A DNA stretch of 64,000 bases from Streptomyces sp. NRRL S-337. GTDB lineage: Bacteria; Actinomycetota; Actinomycetes; Streptomycetales; Streptomycetaceae. Within the stretch, counting starts at the first letter, position 1; every line of letters begins with the position of its first letter. Positions 47,521 through 54,797 of this stretch are shown here, one piece after another. A program made the translations under genes and the position numbers. The notes beneath the pieces are model-generated. The model had not been told where the DNA came from. It searched no databases and worked only from the letters and a program-made list of their open reading frames with translations. The stretch lies in NCBI RefSeq assembly GCF_000720175.1, contig NZ_JOIX01000023.1:1-64000 (forward strand), written 5' to 3'.

Positions 47521-47551
47521 TGCGCCCCGACCTCAAGGAGATCGGGGCGCA
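47521..47551. terminator. bidirectional terminator
   Basis: A 10-bp perfect stem (tgcgccccga with tcggggcgca), 11-base loop, between convergent genes. Confidence 0.85.
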
Positions 47552-47570
47552 GCCGGAAGACAAGCTCAGG

Positions 47571-48929
47571 CTATGCCGCAGCCGGCACGGAGAGCTGCTC
47601 CTCCGCGCCCTCAGCAGTGGCCGAGCCCAGGCTGATGCTCTTCGCGCTGTTGTACGCCTCGCGGTCCAGGATCTTTTCCTTGGCGGAGACCAGGATCGGG
47701 ATGACCGACTGACCGGCGACGTTGGTGGCCGTCCGCATCATGTCCAGGATCGGGTCGATGGCCATCAGCAGGCCGACGCCCTCCAGGGGCAGGCCCAGGG
47801 TGGAGAGGGTCAGGGTCAGCATGACCGTCGCGCCGGTGAGGCCGGCGGTGGCGGCCGAGCCGATGACGGAGACGAACGCGATCAGGATGTAGTCGCCGAC
47901 GGCGAGGTGGACGTCGAAGATCTGGGCGATGAAGATCGCGGCGATCGCCGGGTAGATCGAGGCGCAGCCGTCCATCTTGGTCGTCGAGCCGAACGGCACC
48001 GCGAAGGAGGCGTACTCGCGCGGCACGCCGAGGCGCTCGGTGACCTGCTGGGTGACCGGCATGGTGCCGACCGAGGAGCGGGAGACGAAGGCCAGCTGGA
48101 TGGCGGGCCAGGCGCCGCGGAAGAACTGCAGCGGGTTGGCCTTGGCGACGGTCGCCAGCAGCAGCGGGTAGACGCCGAAGAGGACGATCGCGCAGCCGAC
48201 GTAGATGTCGACGGTGAAGGTCGCGTACTTGCCGATCAGGTTCCAGCCGTACGTGGCGATGGCGTTGCCGATGAGGCCGACGGTGCCGATCGGGGCGAGG
48301 CGGATGACCCACCACAGGGCCTTCTGCAGCAGTTCGAGGACCGAGCGGCTGAGCCGCAGGACCGGCTCGGCCTTCTCGCCGAGCTGGAGCGCGGCGATAC
48401 CGGCGACGGCCGCCATGAAGACGATCTGCAGGACGTTCAGCTCGGTGAAGGGGGTGATGACGTCCGTCGGGACGATGCCGGTCAGGAAGTCGATCCAGGA
48501 GCCGGCGTGCTCGGGGAGCTTGCCGTCCTTGGGGGTGAGGCCGGTGCCCGCGCCGGGGTGGGTGAGCAGGCCGATGGCCAGGCCGATCGCCACCGCGATC
48601 AGCGACGTGGCCATGAACCACAGCAGGGTGCGGGTGGCGAGCCGCGCGGCGTTGTTGACCTGCCGCAGGTTGGTGATCGACACCAGGATCGCGAAGAACA
48701 CCAGCGGGGCGACGGCCAGCTTCAGCAGCTGGACGAAGAGGTCGCCGATGTGCTGGAGCGTCGAGGTGAGCCAGCCGAGGTCATTGCTCTTGGCTATCCA
48801 GCCGAGCAGCACACCCAGGGCGAGACCCGCCAGGATCTGGGCCCAGAACGGGACCTTGGGTATGCGGGAGGACCTCGGCGTCTTCGTGGACGACTCGGAC
48901 GGCGCGGACGACGTGGACAACGGACACAC
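47571..48929 (-). CDS. DAACS dicarboxylate/amino-acid:cation symporter
   Basis: 452 residues. GltP/DctA/TcyP family, eight helices and two re-entrant hairpins. Signature segments: the Ser-rich SRSSVGTMP of hairpin 1, GSTTKMDGCASIYP and the C-terminal ATNVAGQSVIP. Substrates of the family include glutamate, C4-dicarboxylates and cystine. A leader peptide with several Cys 94 bases upstream points to cystine (TcyP-like) uptake under sulfur control, an inference. GTG start at 48929 with cggag upstream. Confidence 0.92.
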   Translation of the reverse strand: MCPLSTSSAPSESSTKTPRSSRIPKVPFWAQILAGLALGVLLGWIAKSNDLGWLTSTLQHIGDLFVQLLKLAVAPLVFFAILVSITNLRQVNNAARLATRTLLWFMATSLIAVAIGLAIGLLTHPGAGTGLTPKDGKLPEHAGSWIDFLTGIVPTDVITPFTELNVLQIVFMAAVAGIAALQLGEKAEPVLRLSRSVLELLQKALWWVIRLAPIGTVGLIGNAIATYGWNLIGKYATFTVDIYVGCAIVLFGVYPLLLATVAKANPLQFFRGAWPAIQLAFVSRSSVGTMPVTQQVTERLGVPREYASFAVPFGSTTKMDGCASIYPAIAAIFIAQIFDVHLAVGDYILIAFVSVIGSAATAGLTGATVMLTLTLSTLGLPLEGVGLLMAIDPILDMMRTATNVAGQSVIPILVSAKEKILDREAYNSAKSISLGSATAEGAEEQLSVPAAA

Positions 48930-49023
48930 TCCGGGAACAGGTAAGACATCGGGAAAAGGCGTGAAAAAGCGCCAGGAGGTCCGTACGGAAGAGGCAGGAT
49001 CTCCGGCCGCTGGATGAGGTCGT

Positions 49024-49128
49024 TCAGCGGCGACGACAGGCCGCGGACATACAGCGGCAAAGATCGACGTGCAGGCGCACCACGAGCGGAACGCTCATGG
49101 GGGACGAGGGCGCAGCTGCTGTCTTCAT
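49024..49128 (-). CDS. leaderless Cys-containing leader peptide
   Basis: 34 residues from ATG 49128 (24 from ATG 49098): ...VPLVVRLHVDLCRC then MSAACRRR. The HVDL core, a later SAxC and an Arg-rich end match the short actinobacterial putative leader peptides found upstream of sulfur and transport genes. A promoter with -10 TAACGT (49136-49141) and -35 TTGGGT (49160-49165) places the start of transcription at or within a base or two of the ATG, so the mRNA is probably leaderless. Three Cys near the end (CRC and AAC) suit cysteine-dependent attenuation of the downstream symporter. Confidence 0.65.
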   Translation of the reverse strand: MKTAAAPSSPMSVPLVVRLHVDLCRCMSAACRRR

Positions 49129-49135
49129 GGCAAGT

Positions 49136-49165
49136 ACGTTAACACTCGAACTTTGAGGAACCCAA
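49136..49165 (-). promoter_or_regulatory. promoter of the leader peptide / symporter
   Basis: On the minus strand, -35 TTGGGT (49160-49165) and -10 TAACGT (49136-49141), 18-base spacer, seven bases before ATG 49128. Confidence 0.6.
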
Positions 49166-49183
49166 AGAAAATCTTTGGGTTCC
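49157..49183. promoter_or_regulatory. perfect 12-bp inverted repeat, probable operator
   Basis: ggaacccaaaga, aaa, tctttgggttcc: a perfect, AT-rich palindrome that overlaps the -35 of the leader promoter, so a bound repressor would block transcription. No T-run follows, which argues against a terminator. Confidence 0.75.
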
Positions 49184-49230
49184 ATGGAGGTTCCCCGGGG
49201 AGCCGGCAACGGAACGGGCGTCAACAACGC

Positions 49231-49277
49231 GGCAGGCGCCGGTCCGTGGCGGGAAGCTCCACGGACCGGCGCCTGCC
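49231..49277 (-). terminator. terminator of DUF4229 gene
   Basis: A 19-bp perfect stem (49231-49249 with 49259-49277), 9-base loop, 88 bases after the stop of the minus-strand gene at 49365. Confidence 0.85.
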
Positions 49278-49364
49278 GGACGGATGAGGGGGCGTGAGGT
49301 GTCTCACTGCCGCGGGGTGTCTTACGGCCGCGGGCGCCGGTGAGGTCGGCGCCGGGCGGCGGGG

Positions 49365-49655
49365 TCAGACGAGGTCGTCCTCCTGGCCCGCGTTGGCCGC
49401 GATGCGCTCGCGCTGGCGGTCGACCTTGGCGACGATCTGCTCGGACATCGCGTCCCGCTGCTTGCGCAGCAGAACGAAGCTGAGCGGCGCGGAGATCACG
49501 ATGGCGAGCAGCAGCATCCAGACGGTGTTCGACGCGCCGACCGCGAGCGGGATGATCCCGAAGTAGGCCAGCGCCCACACCACCGCGAAGCAGGCGACGA
49601 ACAGGCCGAGGCGAAGGGCGGTGTAGCGGAGCGTGGCGAACTTGTGGCTACTCAC
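49365..49655 (-). CDS. DUF4229 small membrane protein
   Basis: 96 residues with two membrane helices (LRLGLFVACFAVVWALAYF and TVWMLLLAIVISAPLSFVLL), then a charged helix (RKQRDAMSEQIVAKVDRQRERIA). Matches the actinobacterial DUF4229 family. Function unknown. It usually lies near menaquinone genes, as here beside mqnE. Confidence 0.85.
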   Translation of the reverse strand: MSSHKFATLRYTALRLGLFVACFAVVWALAYFGIIPLAVGASNTVWMLLLAIVISAPLSFVLLRKQRDAMSEQIVAKVDRQRERIAANAGQEDDLV

Positions 49656-49775
49656 GGACGGGACCTTCTTCTCAACGGCAACCGAAAGGGTCGCCTCCAG
49701 TCAAGCACAGCGGCAGGGGCGATCTTCCGGGCCCCTGCCGCATGCCATCGGGCGCTTGCCCTGCGCCTGTCGTGC

Positions 49776-50951
49776 TCAGACGCGCATCGGCTGGGGCGAC
49801 TCGCGGCGGTCCGGGTCCGGGCCCGGGTACTCGCGGATCGCCTCGTAGCGGGTGTTGCGCTCGACGGGACGGAAACCGGCGTCGCGGATCAGCTCCAGCA
49901 GGTCCTCGCGGGTCAGCTTGTTCGGCGTGCCGTAGTTGTCCGCGTCGTGCGTGATCTTGTACTCGACGACCGAGCCGTCCATGTCGTCCGCGCCGTGCTG
50001 CAGGGCGAGCTGGGTGGTCTGCAGGCCGTGCATCACCCAGAAGCACTTGACGTGCGGGACGTTGTCGAAGAGGAGGCGGGAGACCGCGAAGACCTTCAGC
50101 GCCTCGGCACCGGTGGCCATGGTCGTGCGCGCCTGGAGGCGGTTGCGGACCTTGCCGTCCTGCATGTCGACGAAGTCGTGCTGGTAGCGCAGCGGAATGA
50201 AGACCTGGAAACCGCCGGTCTCGTCCTGGAGTTCACGCAGCCGCAGCACGTGGTCGACGCGGTGCCGGGGCTCCTCGATGTGGCCGTAGAGCATCGTCGA
50301 GGGGGTCTTGAGGCCCTTCTCGTGCGCCAGGCGGTGGATCCGCGACCAGTCCTCCCAGTGGGTGCGGTGGTCGACGATGTGCTGCCGGACCTCCCAGTCG
50401 AAGATCTCGGCGCCGCCGCCGGTGAGCGACTCCAGCCCGGCGTCGATCAGCTCGTCGAGGATTTCCGAGGCGGACAGGCCCGAGATGGTCTCGAAGTGGT
50501 GGATCTCGGTCGCCGTGAACGCCTTGAGGGAGACGTTCGGCAGCGCCTTCTTCAACTCGCGCAGTGAGCGCGGGTAGTAGCGCCACGGAAGGGTCGGGTG
50601 CAGGCCGTTGACGATGTGCAGCTCGGTGAGGTTCTCGTTCTCCATCGCCTTGGCGAGGCGGACGGCCTCCTCGATGCGCATCGTGTACGCGTCCTTCTCG
50701 CCCGGCTTGCGCTGGAAGGAGCAGTACGCGCAGGAGGCGGTGCACACGTTCGTCATGTTGAGGTGACGGTTGACGTTGAAGTGGACGACGTCACCGTTCT
50801 TGCGGGTGCGCACCTCGTGGGCGAGACCGCCCAGCCAGGCCAGGTCGTCGGACTCGTAGAGGGCGATGCCGTCCTCGCGGGTCAGCCGCTCCCCGGCGTG
50901 GACCTTCGCCTCCAGCTCACGCTTGAGGCCCACATCCATCGACGCAGCCAT
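49776..50951 (-). CDS. mqnE: aminofutalosine synthase (radical SAM)
   Basis: 391 residues. Joins 3-enolpyruvylbenzoate to SAM-derived adenosine to give aminofutalosine, the second futalosine step. The cluster motif is C70-T-A-S-C74-A-Y-C77, at the same position as in MqnC. HFNVNRHLNMTNVC, SLTGGGAEIFDWEVR and TPSTMLYGHIEEPRHRVDH segments are characteristic. ATG 50951 with gggagg upstream; an ATG 12 bases on is possible. Confidence 0.95.
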   Translation of the reverse strand: MAASMDVGLKRELEAKVHAGERLTREDGIALYESDDLAWLGGLAHEVRTRKNGDVVHFNVNRHLNMTNVCTASCAYCSFQRKPGEKDAYTMRIEEAVRLAKAMENENLTELHIVNGLHPTLPWRYYPRSLRELKKALPNVSLKAFTATEIHHFETISGLSASEILDELIDAGLESLTGGGAEIFDWEVRQHIVDHRTHWEDWSRIHRLAHEKGLKTPSTMLYGHIEEPRHRVDHVLRLRELQDETGGFQVFIPLRYQHDFVDMQDGKVRNRLQARTTMATGAEALKVFAVSRLLFDNVPHVKCFWVMHGLQTTQLALQHGADDMDGSVVEYKITHDADNYGTPNKLTREDLLELIRDAGFRPVERNTRYEAIREYPGPDPDRRESPQPMRV

Positions 50952-51127
50952 CCGGTCGCCTCCCAGTCTCTGCCGTATCTGTGCCGACCCGCGGCACGGT
51001 CTCGGTGCCGGAAACGGGCTTCGTCGAGCGTACTCCCCCGTAATCGGCGCGGACGGGGCGCCCTTGGCGAGTCCGGGGCCGGGGCGGCCCCCGGTGGCTC
51101 GCTCGGCCCCGCCCCACTCGCCCCGTC

Positions 51128-51586
51128 CTACTCGGCCTCTTCGGGCAGTTCCCCGACGCGGTTCTCCCACTTGGTGGACAGCACGATCGTGGTGCGCGTA
51201 CGGGAGACGCCCTTGGTGCCGGACAGCCGCCGGATGGTGCGCTCCAGCCCGTCGACGTCACCGACCCGCACCTTGAGCATGTACGAGTCGTCGCCCGCGA
51301 TGAACCAGCAGTCCTCGATCTCTTCGAGGTCGCGCAGCCGGCGGGCGACGTCCTCGTGGTCGGCCGCGTCCGACAGCGAGATGCCGACCAGGGCGGTGAC
51401 GCCGAGGCCGAGCGAGGCGGCGTTGACCGTCGCGCGGTAACCGGTGATCACTCCGGCCGCTTCGAGGCGGTTGATCCGGTCGGTGACGCTGGGCCCGGAG
51501 AGGCCGACGAGCCGGCCGAGCTCCGCGTACGAGGCCCGGCCGTTCTCGCGCAGTGCCTGGATGAGCTGCCTATCCACCGCGTCCAT
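51128..51586 (-). CDS. Lrp/AsnC-family regulator
   Basis: 152 residues. N-terminal HTH (MDAVDRQLIQALRENGRASYAELGRLVGLSGPSVTDRINRLEAAG, in pieces 1-45) and C-terminal RAM ligand domain (VGDVDGLERTIRRL). ATG 51586. It is divergent from a 44-residue gene, and a near-perfect palindrome lies between them, so it may control both. Ligand probably an amino acid; target unknown. Confidence 0.92.
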   Translation of the reverse strand: MDAVDRQLIQALRENGRASYAELGRLVGLSGPSVTDRINRLEAAGVITGYRATVNAASLGLGVTALVGISLSDAADHEDVARRLRDLEEIEDCWFIAGDDSYMLKVRVGDVDGLERTIRRLSGTKGVSRTRTTIVLSTKWENRVGELPEEAE

Positions 51587-51621
51587 GCCCTCAAGCCTTC
51601 CAATCTTTACGCAATTTCGAG

Positions 51622-51635
51622 TTCTGCATGTAGAA
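51622..51635. promoter_or_regulatory. probable Lrp operator and -10 region
   Basis: TTCTGCATGTAGAA, palindromic except for one pair, 36 bases from the Lrp start. It overlaps a -10 (TAGAAT, 51631-51636) for the plus-strand small gene; a weak -35 (TTTACG) lies at 51606. Confidence 0.6.
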
Positions 51636-51705
51636 TCTAAGGCACACAGGGCCTAGTCCCTGCGATTTTCAAGCGATCAAAGACGATCTCACAGGAGTTG
51701 TCACC

Positions 51706-51840
51706 GTGTACTCGATCGAGATGGCCTACGCCCGCATGCGCGAGCTGCAGGACCAGGCCAATCGTTCACGTGCCCACAAGCCCGCCGAGCCGCGGGCCCG
51801 GCGCCGCTTCGGGCGCGCCGCCGCGGCGAAGAAGCGCTAA
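51706..51840 (+). CDS. conserved small basic protein
   Basis: 44 residues, VYSIEMAYARMRELQ then a very Arg/Ala-rich tail ending AAKKR. A GTG start with caggag ten bases upstream. Small proteins opening MYSIEMAYARMRE are widespread in Streptomyces; function unknown, the basic tail suggests nucleic-acid binding. Its stop overlaps the convergent UbiX stop by three to four bases. Confidence 0.8.
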   Translation: MYSIEMAYARMRELQDQANRSRAHKPAEPRARRRFGRAAAAKKR

Positions 51841-52586
51841 GGAGCGTCCGGGGCCTCCTCCTCGTCCTTGGAGCCACCCCGAAGCTCCCCCTCCCAACGC
51901 CGGTACAACCCGTGCGGCACCTCCGCCGCATCGAGCACCCGGCCCGCGACGAAATCCACCAGATCCTGGATGTGCGTCGCTCCCGCATAGAACGCCGGCG
52001 AGGCGGGCAGCACGATCGCGCCCGCCTCGTCGAGCGTCACCAGATGCTTCAGCGTCGGACCGTTCAGCGGAGTCTCCCGCACCGCCACCACCAGCCGACG
52101 CCGCTCCTTGAGCGTCACGCTCGCCACCCGCTGCAGCAGGTCCTTCGACAGCCCCAGCGCCACCCCGGCCACGCACGCCGTACTGGCGGGGACGATCAGC
52201 ATCCCCTTCACCGGGTACGACCCCGACGACGGCCCCGCCGCCAGGTCTCCGGCCGCCCAGTAGCGCACCCGCGCCAGCTCCGCGTCCGTCACCGGAAACG
52301 TCCCCGGCTTCCCGTCCGCCCCGCGCGCCAGCCATTCCCGCAGGTCAGCACGCCAATGCGCGTCCCGGAAGGCGATCTTGGTCTCATCCAGCAACGTCAA
52401 CCGCGACGCCCGGCTCACAACCAGGTCCACCGCCTCACCGGCAGCGAGCAGCCCCCGCAACACGGACGCCGCATACGGCGTCCCGGACGCCCCGGAGACC
52501 CCGACGACCCAGGGCCGACGGCGCTCGGCGCCCTTGCGACCCGTGTCGTGACTGGCGTTGCTGGTGTTGTTGTGCGGCGGCTCCAC
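51837..52586 (-). CDS. mqnM: UbiX-type flavin prenyltransferase
   Basis: 249 residues. It prenylates FMN to the cofactor of UbiD-type decarboxylases. FMN motif GVSGASGTPYAASVLRGL near residue 30, then VVSRASRLTLLDE and the C-terminal VAVRETPLNGPTLKHLVTLDEAGAIVLPASPAFY. A partner of the UbiD homologue at 54797. The futalosine-pathway naming follows the late-step scheme (MqnP, MqnL, MqnM). GTG 52586. About 25 polar residues precede the domain. Confidence 0.85.
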   Translation of the reverse strand: MEPPHNNTSNASHDTGRKGAERRRPWVVGVSGASGTPYAASVLRGLLAAGEAVDLVVSRASRLTLLDETKIAFRDAHWRADLREWLARGADGKPGTFPVTDAELARVRYWAAGDLAAGPSSGSYPVKGMLIVPASTACVAGVALGLSKDLLQRVASVTLKERRRLVVAVRETPLNGPTLKHLVTLDEAGAIVLPASPAFYAGATHIQDLVDFVAGRVLDAAEVPHGLYRRWEGELRGGSKDEEEAPDAP

Positions 52587-52720
52587 GCATCGAGCCTATC
52601 CGGCGGAACCAGGAACCCGGTCACGGCCGTTCTTAGCTCTGAGGTGGGGGCCGAGCGGGCGCGGAACGGGCAACCGCGACGGCTGCCGGACGACCGACGG
52701 ACGGGCAGCGAGGGCGGGAA

Positions 52721-52781
52721 GGCGGGCAGGATGACGGGGAGGCGGGCAGGATGACGGGGAGGCGGGCAGGGATGACGGGGA
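52721..52781 (+). repeat. 20/21-bp tandem repeat carrying ribosome site and ATG
   Basis: ggcgggcaggatgacgggga at 52721 and 52741 and a 21-base version at 52761. Each copy brings an ATG (52731, 52751, 52772) and a purine-rich ggagg-type site for the next; copies 2 and 3 are in frame for the rhomboid gene. Confidence 0.9.
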
Positions 52782-53401
52782 CGGGACGAACTGCGATGCG
52801 ACAGGACCGGGCGAAGCTGACCACGTGCCTGGCGCTGATGCTGGGCTGGGTCGCGCTGCTCTGGCTGCTGGAAGGCGTCGACGTCCTCACCAGCGGCGCA
52901 CTGGACACCTTCGGCATAGAGCCGCGCGAGCCCTCCGAGCTCGTCGACGTCGTACCGGCCGCCTTCCTCCACTTCGGCTTCGGCCACCTGGCCGCCAACA
53001 CCCTGCCGTTGCTGCTGCTCGGCCTCCTCGCCGCCCTGCGCAGCGGCATCCGCCGCTTCCTGGCCGTCGTGCTCCTGATCACCCTGGTCAGCGGTCTGGG
53101 CGTGTGGCTCACCGCCGCCACCGGCAGCAACACCGCGGGCGCCTCCGGCGTGATCTTCGGCCTCTTCGGCTACCTCCTGGTGCGCGGCTTCATCGAGCGC
53201 TCCGCCCTTGACATCGTCATCGGCCTCGCCGTCGGCGCGGTCTACGGCTCGATCCTCTGGGGCGCCCTCCCCATGACCGCCGGCCAGGTCAGCTGGCAGG
53301 CCCACCTCTTCGGCCTCCTGGGCGGCATCACCGCAGCCTTCACCCTCCGCACCCGCCCGCACCCCGCCCTCCCGGGCCCCTCGCTCCCCACGAACATCTA
53401 G
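52772..53401 (+). CDS. rhomboid-family intramembrane serine protease
   Basis: 209 residues, six membrane segments. Catalytic Ser125 in TAGASGVIFG and His178 in SWQAHLFGLLGG, with the upstream HFGFGHLAANT (His/Asn) motif in helix 2, so it should be an active rhomboid. Start uncertain: ATGs at 52751, 52772 and 52796 are all in frame; 52772 has ggagg about nine bases upstream. Substrate unknown. Immediately downstream is gene debris. Confidence 0.88.
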   Translation: MTGTGRTAMRQDRAKLTTCLALMLGWVALLWLLEGVDVLTSGALDTFGIEPREPSELVDVVPAAFLHFGFGHLAANTLPLLLLGLLAALRSGIRRFLAVVLLITLVSGLGVWLTAATGSNTAGASGVIFGLFGYLLVRGFIERSALDIVIGLAVGAVYGSILWGALPMTAGQVSWQAHLFGLLGGITAAFTLRTRPHPALPGPSLPTNI

Positions 53402-53406
53402 GGCGC

Positions 53407-53487
53407 GGCTCCGGCGTCACACGCCGGGCCTCCCGGCTGGAGGACGCCAGCCTCATCCGGCGCGAACCGGACCCCGCCGACCGGGAC
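53407..53487 (+). pseudogene. MarR regulator fragment
   Basis: Frame 1 from 53407 reads GSGVTRRASRLEDASLI then RREPDPADRD, which is the recognition helix and start of the wing of a MarR protein (typical: SGVTRRIDRLEAAGLVRREPDPTDRR). Nothing recognisable lies upstream before the rhomboid stop (53399), and the frame leaves the family at about 53488. Both ends of the gene are lost. Confidence 0.65.
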
Positions 53488-53488
53488 C

Positions 53489-53875
53489 CGCACCGGCATC
53501 GAGGCCGCCCTGACCGACCTGCTCTTCAACGGCGACCTCACCCTGCAGGAGGCAGCCGACCGCGACTTCGCCCCCGAGTACCGTCAGCGCACCGACGGGC
53601 AGTGGGCGGACCGCACCGAGTTCCTGGAGCACATCGCCCACCTGCGCACCCTCGTCGCCGACGGCCACGTCGAGATCCACGAGGAGCTGTACGACGGCAG
53701 CAAGTACGCCGACCGGCACACCGCCCACCTCACGAAGAAGGACGGCACGAGCGTGCGGATGGAGGTCTACGTCTTCGCCGACCTGGCAGCGGACGGCCGC
53801 TTCCGCCGCATCGAGGAGACCACCCTGCTGCTCCAGGGCTCCAGCGCCGACCGCACCATGGGCAGCGCCCGCTAA
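53489..53875 (+). pseudogene. NTF2/SnoaL-like protein, 5'-truncated
   Basis: From 53489 the frame reads RTGIEAALTDLLFNGDL and continues (DFAPEYRQRTDGQWADRTEF, then HEELYDGSKYADRHTAH, DGRFRRIEETTLLLQGSS) to a TAA at 53875. It is a good NTF2-like domain of about 128 residues, but I find no ATG, GTG or TTG in frame before residue 80, and the upstream DNA is a MarR remnant in another frame. Either a deletion fused two genes or an unusual start is used. Confidence 0.65.
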
Positions 53876-53894
53876 CGGCTCACGCCGGGGCCGT

Positions 53895-54797
53895 TCAGAC
53901 CGACAGCCCCCGCACCACCAGGTCCAGCAGGGCGCACACGAACAGCGCGATGCCGATGAAGCCGTTGACCTGGAAGAAGGCCCGGTTGAGGCGGGTAAGG
54001 TCGTGCGGGCGGACGATGGAGTGCTCGTAGAGGAAGGCCGCGGCCACGATCAGCAGGCCGAGCCAGAAGAACGGGCCGGCGCCGGTGGCCAGCGCGTACC
54101 AGGCAAAGAGCGCCGTGGTGACGAGGTGGCAGCCGCGGGCGCCCCAGATCGCGGCGGGGATGCCGAAGCGGGCCGGGACGGACCGGACGCCGATCTCACG
54201 GTCGGTGTCGACGTCCTGGCAGGCGTAGATCAGGTCGAAGCCGCCGATCCAGATGCCGACCGCGAGGCCGAGGATCACGGCGTCCCAGGACCAGGTGCCC
54301 GTGATGGCGATCCAGGCGCCGATCGGGCCCATGGCCTGGGCGAGGCCGAGGATGGCCTGGGGGAAGTTGGTGAAGCGCTTGCCGTACGGATAGACCACCA
54401 TCGGCACGACGGCGACCGGGGCGAGCGCCAGGCAGAGGGGGTTGAGCAGGGCGGCCGCGCCGAGGAAGACGACCAGGGCGATCAGCGCACCCGTCCAGGC
54501 GGACTTCACCGACACCGCGCCGGTGACCAGTTCGCGGTGGGCGGTGCGCGGGTTACGGGCGTCGATCTCGCGGTCGATGATCCGGTTGGCGGCCATCGCG
54601 AAGGTGCGCAGGCCGACCATGCAGACGGTGACGAGGAGCAGCAGGAGCCAGTCGATGCGCTTGTCGCGCTGGTACATCGCGGTCAGGGACGCGATGTAGG
54701 CGAAGGGGAGCGCGAAGACCGAGTGCTCGATCATGACGAGGCGCAGGAAGGCCTTGGTGCGGCCGGGCTGCGGGAGGGCGGCGGAGGCGCTGGTCAT
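53895..54797 (-). CDS. mqnP: UbiA-type prenyltransferase
   Basis: 300 residues, about eight membrane helices. The Mg/prenyl-diphosphate motif is NRIIDREID (71-79) followed by ARNPRTAHRELVTG; the second Asp motif is DVDTDREIGVRSVPARFG. It attaches the isoprenoid tail to the naphthoate nucleus of the futalosine route (MqnP), supported by co-transcription with the UbiD homologue: ATG 54797 shares one base with that gene's stop (TGATG). Confidence 0.88.
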   Translation of the reverse strand: MTSASAALPQPGRTKAFLRLVMIEHSVFALPFAYIASLTAMYQRDKRIDWLLLLLVTVCMVGLRTFAMAANRIIDREIDARNPRTAHRELVTGAVSVKSAWTGALIALVVFLGAAALLNPLCLALAPVAVVPMVVYPYGKRFTNFPQAILGLAQAMGPIGAWIAITGTWSWDAVILGLAVGIWIGGFDLIYACQDVDTDREIGVRSVPARFGIPAAIWGARGCHLVTTALFAWYALATGAGPFFWLGLLIVAAAFLYEHSIVRPHDLTRLNRAFFQVNGFIGIALFVCALLDLVVRGLSV

